DNA of 64,000 bases from assembly GCF_025790165.1 (NCBI RefSeq), contig NZ_CP094970.1:1798001-1862000 (forward strand), given 5' to 3'. Source of the DNA: Solicola gregarius. GTDB lineage: Bacteria > Actinomycetota > Actinomycetes > Propionibacteriales > Nocardioidaceae. Made by a program: the position numbers and the translations under genes. The notes below the pieces were generated by a model, which did no database searches, was not told the DNA's origin, and worked only from the letters and a program-made list of their open reading frames with translations. Positions 59,524-64,000 of the stretch are shown here, piece after piece; position 1 is the stretch's first letter, and each line of letters starts with the position of its first letter.

Positions 59524-60045
59524 TCAGCGCTTCACCCAGCCGAGCCAACGATGCTTTGCCGGCGCCCAGTCGACGCCGCGACCACCGCGGCCGGTCATGA
59601 CCGCGACCCTGATCCGGCCCGGCTTGCCGATGCAGGCGCGATGAACGCTCACCCGGGTGACGCCATGGCCACCCATCTTCAACGAGTACGGCCGTTTGCA
59701 TCGGACCTTGCGGCCGGCGTCGGTCCAGCTCTTCATCCGGTGCAGGAAGTACTCGCTCGCGTAGTACCCGCTGAAGCGGAACTCCGGACCGCGACGCTTA
59801 CGGTTCGAGTCGATGTAGACGTACACGTAGTTGCCGTACGCGAAGCCGCGCTGCTTCACGCGTACGGCGACCGCGTTGCGTTGGTGCGTCGAGTTGTCCA
59901 CCCGCACGCGGGTGATGTCGATCGAGCCCCGGACGTCCCCGGCCCGGTCGCGGAACTTGCGTACGTTGGCGTCAGCGGGAGCGCCGAGCGTACCGGCGAG
60001 CAGAAAGCCGGCGGCCACGGCCGCGACGATGCGGTGTGCTCTCAT
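59524..60045 (-). CDS. Small secreted basic protein, unknown function
   Basis: A 173-residue exported protein: MRAHRIVAAVAAGFLLAGTL ending near ADAN. The mature part is rich in Arg/Lys, Tyr and beta strands, with KQRGFAYGNYVYVYIDSNRK, EYFLHRMKSWTDAGRKVRCK and a late Cys at VHRACIGK, so one disulphide is possible. No known family. Its upstream neighbour serA ends 33 bases away on the same strand. Confidence 0.78.
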   Translation of the reverse strand: MRAHRIVAAVAAGFLLAGTLGAPADANVRKFRDRAGDVRGSIDITRVRVDNSTHQRNAVAVRVKQRGFAYGNYVYVYIDSNRKRRGPEFRFSGYYASEYFLHRMKSWTDAGRKVRCKRPYSLKMGGHGVTRVSVHRACIGKPGRIRVAVMTGRGGRGVDWAPAKHRWLGWVKR

Positions 60046-60078
60046 GCCCCGACAGCATAGGTCGTGTCGGGACGCCCG

Positions 60079-61341
60079 TCAGGCGAGTAGGCGGAGTCGG
60101 ATGGTCTCCGGGAGAGCGGCGAGCTTGCCGAGCACCTCGGAGTCGACCGCGGAGGCGACGTCGGTGATCACGTAGCCGACCTCGCCGCGGGTGCCGAGCG
60201 ACTGCGCCTCGATGTTGACCTCATGGTCGCCGAGCAGGCTGTTGATGGTGGCGAGCACCCCCGGCATGTTGCGGTGGATGTGCACCAGCCGATGGGGGCC
60301 GCCGTGCTCGGGGACGACCAGGTGCGGGAGGTTCGGGCTCAGCTCGGTGCCGCCGGTCTTGAGGTACGACGCGAGCTTGCCCGACACGAACCTGCCGATG
60401 TCTTGCTGCGCCTCCATCGTCGAGCCACCGACATGCGGCGTGAGGATGACGTTCGACAGCCCGCGCAGCTCGGACTCGAACGGGTCGCCCTGCTTCTTGG
60501 GCTCGACCGGGAACACGTCGATGGCCGCGCCCGCGATATGCCCGGACTCGATGTTGTCGCGCAGGGCAGCGGTGTCGACGAGGATGCCCCGGGAGAGGTT
60601 CATGAAGATCGCCCGCGGCTTCATCCGGTCGAACTCCGCGGGCCCGAACAGGCCGGCGTTGCCGGGACGCCCGTCGACGTGCAGCGTCACGACATCGACG
60701 GTCTCGAGCAGCTCGTGCAGCGTCTCGCACTTCTTCGCGTTGCCCATCGCGAGCTTGTCGGCGGTGTCGTAGAAGTACACCGACATGCCGAGCGCTTCGG
60801 CGATCACCGAGAGCTGGCTGCCGATGTTGCCGTACCCGACGATCCCGAGCCGCCGGCCGCGGATCTCGTGGCTGCCCTTCGCGGACTTGTTCCAGATGCC
60901 CGCGTGCATGTCGTTGGTCTTCTCACCGAGTCGGCGCGCGAGCGAGATGATCTCGGCGATCGCCAGCTCGACGACGCTGCGGGTGTTGGAGAACGGCGCG
61001 TTGAAGACCGCGACACCCTTGGCCGCCGCCGCGGTGAGGTCGATCTGGTTGGTGCCGATGCAGAACGCGCCGACGGCGAGCAGCTCGTCAGCGGCGTCGA
61101 GCACCGCCTCGGTGACGTTCGTACCCGACCGGATGCCGAGCAGGTGGATGCCCTTCACCCGCTCGATCAGGGTCGCCTCGTCGAGCGCGCCGGCGACCGT
61201 CTCGACCTGGTAGCCCTGATCGCGCAGGTACGCGGCAGCGTCGGCGTGGATGTTCTCGAGGAGCAGCGCTCGTACGTCGCGATCCTCGACGCGAGCGGCC
61301 GGAACGGTCGTCGTCTGAGTCATGGTGGTCATCGTCGTCAT
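60079..61341 (-). CDS. serA: Phosphoglycerate dehydrogenase
   Basis: A 420-residue enzyme of the short E. coli SerA type: NAD site LGIVGYGNIGSQLSVIAEAL near 155, catalytic NLSRGILVDTAALRDNI (Arg-Asp) and PHVGGSTMEAQQDIG (His) in the 240-310 range, and a C-terminal ACT domain (VHIHRNMPGVLATINSLLGD) that usually binds serine. It starts the serine pathway from 3-phosphoglycerate. The ATG at 61341 follows GGAGGGTCC. The 61388-61470 leader holds a ZTP-type riboswitch. Confidence 0.96.
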   Translation of the reverse strand: MTTMTTMTQTTTVPAARVEDRDVRALLLENIHADAAAYLRDQGYQVETVAGALDEATLIERVKGIHLLGIRSGTNVTEAVLDAADELLAVGAFCIGTNQIDLTAAAAKGVAVFNAPFSNTRSVVELAIAEIISLARRLGEKTNDMHAGIWNKSAKGSHEIRGRRLGIVGYGNIGSQLSVIAEALGMSVYFYDTADKLAMGNAKKCETLHELLETVDVVTLHVDGRPGNAGLFGPAEFDRMKPRAIFMNLSRGILVDTAALRDNIESGHIAGAAIDVFPVEPKKQGDPFESELRGLSNVILTPHVGGSTMEAQQDIGRFVSGKLASYLKTGGTELSPNLPHLVVPEHGGPHRLVHIHRNMPGVLATINSLLGDHEVNIEAQSLGTRGEVGYVITDVASAVDSEVLGKLAALPETIRLRLLA

Positions 61342-61387
61342 GGACCCTCCAGAGTCCTCTCGAGTCAGCAAGTGCTGCGGTGCCGAC

Positions 61388-61470
61388 CCGGACCCAGGCG
61401 TACGGTCCAGCGGTCACTTCTTATCGGTCGCTTCCTGGTGGTGATCCCACCTGAACGCCAGTCACGACCC
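61388..61470 (-). ncRNA. ZTP (pfl-type) riboswitch upstream of serA
   Basis: Read on the minus strand, the leader starts GGGTCGTGACTGGCG, then a perfect hairpin GGTGG-GATCA-CCACC, then AGGAAGCGACC, whose CGACC pairs with the first GGTCG. A spacer follows, then GGACC-GTACGCCTG-GGTCC, whose loop CGCC can pair with GGCG of the first segment to make the pseudoknot. These are the conserved GUGACUGGCG, AGC and CGCCUGGG elements of the ZTP aptamer. ZTP/ZMP rises when 10-formyl-THF is low, so activating serA would raise serine-derived one-carbon units. Confidence 0.8.
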
Positions 61471-61474
61471 CTCC

Positions 61475-61480
61475 ACTATA
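61475..61480 (-). promoter_or_regulatory. -10 element for the serA leader
   Basis: TATAGT on the minus strand lies just before the aptamer, so a transcript would begin at about 61468, the first bases of the riboswitch. No good -35 hexamer is found at the usual spacing (GCGGGG instead). This explains why almost the entire leader is taken up by the aptamer. Confidence 0.55.
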
Positions 61481-61548
61481 CGGGCGGCCGTCAGCGGCCC
61501 CGCGGCCATCCGCATCGTGGAATGTCGGTGGTCGCGGGGGCGTGGATG

Positions 61549-61632
61549 TTTACCATGTAAACATGGTAAGCATCCGCTTTGCACGGCGAATACACCGTGC
61601 AAGGTGAACCTTTACCATGTTTACATGGTAAA
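61549..61632. repeat. Nested AT-rich palindromes between thioesterase and serA
   Basis: Three palindromes in a row: TTTACCATGTAAACATGGTA (61549-61569), TTGCACGG-8 bases-CCGTGCAA (61579-61602) and TTTACCATGTTTACATGGTA (61611-61632). The outer two are near-identical, so the whole block can also fold on itself. It stands out as very AT-rich. It follows the thioesterase stop and lies upstream of the serA promoter, so operator or terminator roles are both possible. The remaining intergenic sequence between 61342 and 61653 holds the serA leader and GC-rich sequence without a gene. Confidence 0.75.
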
Positions 61633-61653
61633 GGTACGTCGCCGCCCGGCCCG

Positions 61654-62067
61654 CTAATCGCCGGCGACCGCATCCCGACTGGGCAGGTTCGCCAGGCGTA
61701 CCTGCCCGCGCGCGACCATCCGGCCCTCGGCGTCATGGGTCTCGATCAGCCACAGCTGCTGGCTGCGGCCGCGGTGGATGGGCGACGCTGTCGCGGTGAG
61801 GCGCGCGCCTGCCTTCGCCTGGCGGAGGAAGTCGGTGGTGTTGTTGACACCGACGACCATTCCCCGGTCGCCGAACCAGTTCTGCGCGGCGATGCTCGCC
61901 GCCGTCTCGTTGACCGAGCAGTACACGCCGCCGTGCACGATTCCCCACGGCTGCAGGTGCTCCTCGCCCACGGTCCACGAGATCACGACACCGTCGCGGT
62001 CGACTCGTTCGTACTCGAGGCCGAGCACCTTGCTGAGTCCCTTGTCGAGCAGCTGCGGATCGAGCAT
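61654..62067 (-). CDS. PaaI-family hotdog thioesterase
   Basis: A 137-residue hotdog protein with HLQPWGIVHGGVYCSVNETA near 42 (the HGG motif) and a PaaI-like GMVVGVNNTTDFLRQAKAGA near 75. It would hydrolyse an acyl- or aryl-CoA; aromatic CoA esters are typical for PaaI. Start ATG 62067 with GAGGAA upstream; a longer frame to 62208 has no similarity. It is followed by the nested palindromes and then serA. Confidence 0.9.
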   Translation of the reverse strand: MLDPQLLDKGLSKVLGLEYERVDRDGVVISWTVGEEHLQPWGIVHGGVYCSVNETAASIAAQNWFGDRGMVVGVNNTTDFLRQAKAGARLTATASPIHRGRSQQLWLIETHDAEGRMVARGQVRLANLPSRDAVAGD

Positions 62068-62271
62068 GGCATTCCTCTGGTGTTCGGCGGTCCTGGGTGG
62101 CGCAGTCCTGACCATAAGCGCACGGCGTCGGTTCGTACCGCGACGGGTCTCACCTCGGCTCCGAAGCCACCGAACCGATCGTGGCGGGTTACTGCGCCGG
62201 CCGACCACCGCGCGTACAGTCGCGGGCGAAGTACGAACAGCAACGTGCGCATCAAATACAGGGGGTATCTC

Positions 62272-62805
62272 ATGCGTATGAAGAAGATCGCCGCGGCGTT
62301 CGCGGCACTCACCGTCGGCGCTGCGCTGGTAACCGGCGCCGCCACCTCGGCCGACGCGAACAGCGCCGCAGGCGCGAAGAAGATCAAGGAATGCAAGGGC
62401 AAGCAGCTCAAGGTGTCGCTCGGCAAGAAGGGGGCTGCTGCAGGCAGCAGCTACCAGGCCATCCGCATCCGCAATACCGGCAGGGTCTGCTCAATCAACT
62501 CCTGGCCCGAGATCGGGTACGCGAGCAAGCACGGCACTCCGGTCGGCCACTTTGCGAAGCACGGACGCACGTGGCCCGGCAAGGTCGTCCTGACGCACGG
62601 CCAACGCGGACGCCTGCAGTTGCAGGCGCCGAATCCGGGGAACTTCCCGAAGCGGGTCTGCCGCCCGGCCAAGGCAACCAAGATCGCAGCGTACGTTCCG
62701 GGCAGCATCCGGCCCAGCAGCCGGCATGCGAACCGGATCAAGCGCCCGGTCAAGGTCTGCACCACCCGGCGCGGACGTCCGAGCCTGCTCTACCGAATGG
62801 GTTGA
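62272..62805 (+). CDS. Secreted DUF4232 protein
   Basis: A 177-residue exported protein. Signal MRMKKIAAAFAALTVGAALV, with likely cleavage after ADA near 33. The mature DUF4232 domain has KECKGKQLKVSLGKKGAAAG, YQAIRIRNTGRVCSINSWPE and late cysteines (RVCRPAK, VCTTRRG) that probably pair. The domain is common in actinobacterial exported proteins; function unknown. AGGGGGTATCTC precedes the ATG. An upstream extension of the frame has no signal and is not credited. Confidence 0.88.
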   Translation: MRMKKIAAAFAALTVGAALVTGAATSADANSAAGAKKIKECKGKQLKVSLGKKGAAAGSSYQAIRIRNTGRVCSINSWPEIGYASKHGTPVGHFAKHGRTWPGKVVLTHGQRGRLQLQAPNPGNFPKRVCRPAKATKIAAYVPGSIRPSSRHANRIKRPVKVCTTRRGRPSLLYRMG

Positions 62806-62816
62806 GAAGGGTCGGT

Positions 62817-63362
62817 CTAACGCCCGAGGCCGTCGACGACCTCTGCACCCGGCAGTGCGGCGAGCGAGGCGCCAGGCAGGAACAGCTTCGACCGTCGTAG
62901 GCCACTGCCGATGCAGACGTCGCCGGCCTCGGTCACGGCGCGGTCGACGAGCAACGGCCAGTCAGCGGGTAGGCCGACCGGCGTGATGCCGCCGTACTCC
63001 ATGCCCGTCGCCTCGATCGCCGAGTCCATCGACGCGAACGACGCCTTGCGTACGTCGAGGCGCCGTCGTACGACGTTGTTCACGTCGACTCGGGTGGTCG
63101 CGAGGATCACGCAACCCGCGTAGCGTTCCTCGCCCGCTCGGCGGCCGGCCACGACGACGCAGTTCGCCGACACGTCGAGCGTGAGCCCGTACGCCTCGGT
63201 CATCGCCGCGGTGTCGGCGAGGTCCGGGTCGATCTCGGCGACCCGGACCCCTGCCGCGATGTCGTCGGGCAGCGCGGCGGCGGCCTTCGCGACGGGCGCA
63301 GCGAGCAGGTCGGAGCGCTCTAGCGCGGGCTCGGTTCGGAGGGTTCCGTACGTGTGTGTCAC
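62817..63362 (-). CDS. YbaK/EbsC-family aminoacyl-tRNA deacylase-like protein
   Basis: A 181-residue protein with the YbaK fold: CVVVAGRRAGEERYAGCVIL near 85, TRVDVNNVVRRRLDVRKASF near 107 and EYGGITPVGLPADWPLLVDR near 140 (the GGI...P loop). These proteins hydrolyse mischarged tRNAs such as Cys-tRNA(Pro); this longer stand-alone subgroup lacks defined substrates. The GTG start at 63362 gives VTHTYGTLRTEP. The adjacent DUF4232 gene converges on it with 11 bases between stops. Confidence 0.85.
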   Translation of the reverse strand: MTHTYGTLRTEPALERSDLLAAPVAKAAAALPDDIAAGVRVAEIDPDLADTAAMTEAYGLTLDVSANCVVVAGRRAGEERYAGCVILATTRVDVNNVVRRRLDVRKASFASMDSAIEATGMEYGGITPVGLPADWPLLVDRAVTEAGDVCIGSGLRRSKLFLPGASLAALPGAEVVDGLGR

Positions 63363-63379
63363 GCGTCTACTCTGCCACC

Positions 63380-63443
63380 CCGCCGAGGTACGCGGTCCGG
63401 CCACATGGAGCGCCGCTATTGGCAGGACCACGTACCTCGACGG
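63380..63443. repeat. Family A palindrome, degenerate copy
   Basis: Left CCGCCGAGGTACGCGGTCCG pairs with ...GGACCACGTACCTCGACGG with several mismatches; CTATTGGCAGG is kept in the right arm. It lies after the epimerase-like gene, upstream of the YbaK-like gene. Divergence of the arms suggests an older copy. Confidence 0.75.
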
Positions 63444-63471
63444 TGCAAGGGAACTCGACGGTGAAAAGGAG

Positions 63472-64000
63472 CTAGGCCCAGGCGGCGAGCAGCTCGCGCT
63501 CCTGCTGCGGGGTGAGGCCGGCTCGGCGCTGGGTGCGGTCGAGTCCGAGCTCGCGTTCGTACGCGAGCGCGTCGCGCATCGTCTCCTCGGTAGGTCGACG
63601 CACCAGACCCGCGGCGACCGCCTTGGCGGCCGTACGCTCGCTGAACCCGACCCAGTCCGGATCCGGGATCCACAGCGGCACCGACCGCTCCCCCATGTAC
63701 GGCCCGACGCCCTGCTCCTCGAGCCAGGAGCTCGGCACGCGTACGACGTCACCCGTGTGGCCGCCGACGTCTCGGGCGAGTCGAAGCGTGTCGCCGAGCC
63801 GCTCCGTCGGACCGAGCACGTTGTACGCGCCGCCCAGCCGCTCCTCGCCCGCCAACAGCAACCAGGCAGCGAGGTCGCCGACATGGATGATCTGACTCGC
63901 CATGTCGTCCGCATCGGGAACGAGCACCGGCTGGTCCGCCGCGAGCGCGAACCGACCCGGCCAGTAGCCGAACCGGTCGCTGCCGTCGCCCCAACCGCCG
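63472..64000 (-). CDS. NAD-dependent epimerase/dehydratase family protein (C-terminal part)
   Basis: The visible 176 residues are the C-terminal substrate-binding half of an extended SDR: SQIIHVGDLAAWLLLAGEER, GAYNVLGPTERLGDTLRLAR, then VPLWIPDPDWVGFSERTAAK and a C-terminal EERELLAAWA-like end. The N-terminal Rossmann half and the start lie beyond the window. Similar to isoflavone-reductase/NAD-epimerase-type proteins annotated as sugar epimerases; the substrate is unknown. The frame is open to the window edge. Confidence 0.85.
   Translation of the reverse strand, partial: GGWGDGSDRFGYWPGRFALAADQPVLVPDADDMASQIIHVGDLAAWLLLAGEERLGGAYNVLGPTERLGDTLRLARDVGGHTGDVVRVPSSWLEEQGVGPYMGERSVPLWIPDPDWVGFSERTAAKAVAAGLVRRPTEETMRDALAYERELGLDRTQRRAGLTPQQERELLAAWA

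Noticed and set aside
61579-62271. An N-terminal extension of the DUF4232 gene starting at 61579
   Set aside because: It would cross the nested palindromes and the antisense thioesterase gene. The signal peptide begins at 62272 with its own ribosome site.
1-64000. tRNA, rRNA or prophage genes
   Set aside because: No tRNA-like cloverleaf, rRNA stretch, integrase or phage structural gene was recognised; I could not run a covariance search, so a divergent small RNA may be missed.

Overview
The window is high-GC DNA with dense short operons, GTG/TTG starts, Tat and lipoprotein signals, an adjacent divergent glgM/glgC pair, SigE-type sigma factor, PadR/TetR regulators and a wealth of acyl-CoA catabolic genes. 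This points to an actinobacterium, most like Nocardioidaceae and relatives; the genus cannot be fixed from sequence alone. It reads as ordinary chromosome: no rRNA, tRNA, phage or CRISPR was recognised, and only one transposase relic.

Layout. 1-6.4 kb: a TetR-led, translationally coupled operon for an acyclic-terpenoid or branched acyl-CoA (TetR, TIGR03084 protein, AtuA-type protein, acyl-CoA dehydrogenase, two acyl-CoA carboxylase subunits). 6.5-9.9 kb: two short-chain dehydrogenases, a histidine phosphatase and a FadE36-like phosphotransferase. 10-14.4 kb: Tat-exported DUF4185 protein, membrane protein, and glgM/glgC for alpha-glucan synthesis. 14.5-21.7 kb: secreted peptidase-like hydrolase, pirin, two DadA-like oxidoreductases (one frameshifted), a small LuxR regulator and a ScyD/ScyE-like secreted protein. 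21.8-32.3 kb: fadA-fadB beta-oxidation pair, a possible toxin/lipoprotein pair, MerR, PAP2, then acyl-CoA dehydrogenase, CoA-transferase and hydrolase. 32.3-43.8 kb: small secreted proteins, AlkB-rubredoxin fusion with TetR, ArsR/SRPBCC pair, polar amino-acid ABC transporter, TetR/SDR divergent pair, ATP-dependent DNA ligase. 43.8-53.3 kb: SigE-family sigma/membrane regulator, ilvA, three related exported proteins, PadR/fadH. 53.4-64 kb: L,D-transpeptidase, NmrA-like protein, TetR (frameshifted)/MMPL, serA behind a ZTP-type riboswitch, thioesterase, DUF4232 protein, YbaK protein and a partial epimerase.

Two themes tie the window together. One is lipid and hydrophobic carbon use: AlkB oxidises alkanes, FadA/FadB, FadH and several dehydrogenases process acyl-CoAs, and an identical GTGACA-N7-TGTCAC operator sits before fadA and the CoA-transferase gene, with a weaker copy before the neighbouring hydrolase. 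The other is a set of long, conserved palindromes at gene borders. They fall into sequence families (A four copies, B three, C three, D two, plus singletons). Most lie where terminators would, but family A also occupies the divergent glgM/glgC promoter region, and one perfect 22-bp-arm copy lies in frame inside the atuA-like gene, where it adds 19 codons between two domains. These repeats and the serA riboswitch are the most noteworthy findings.
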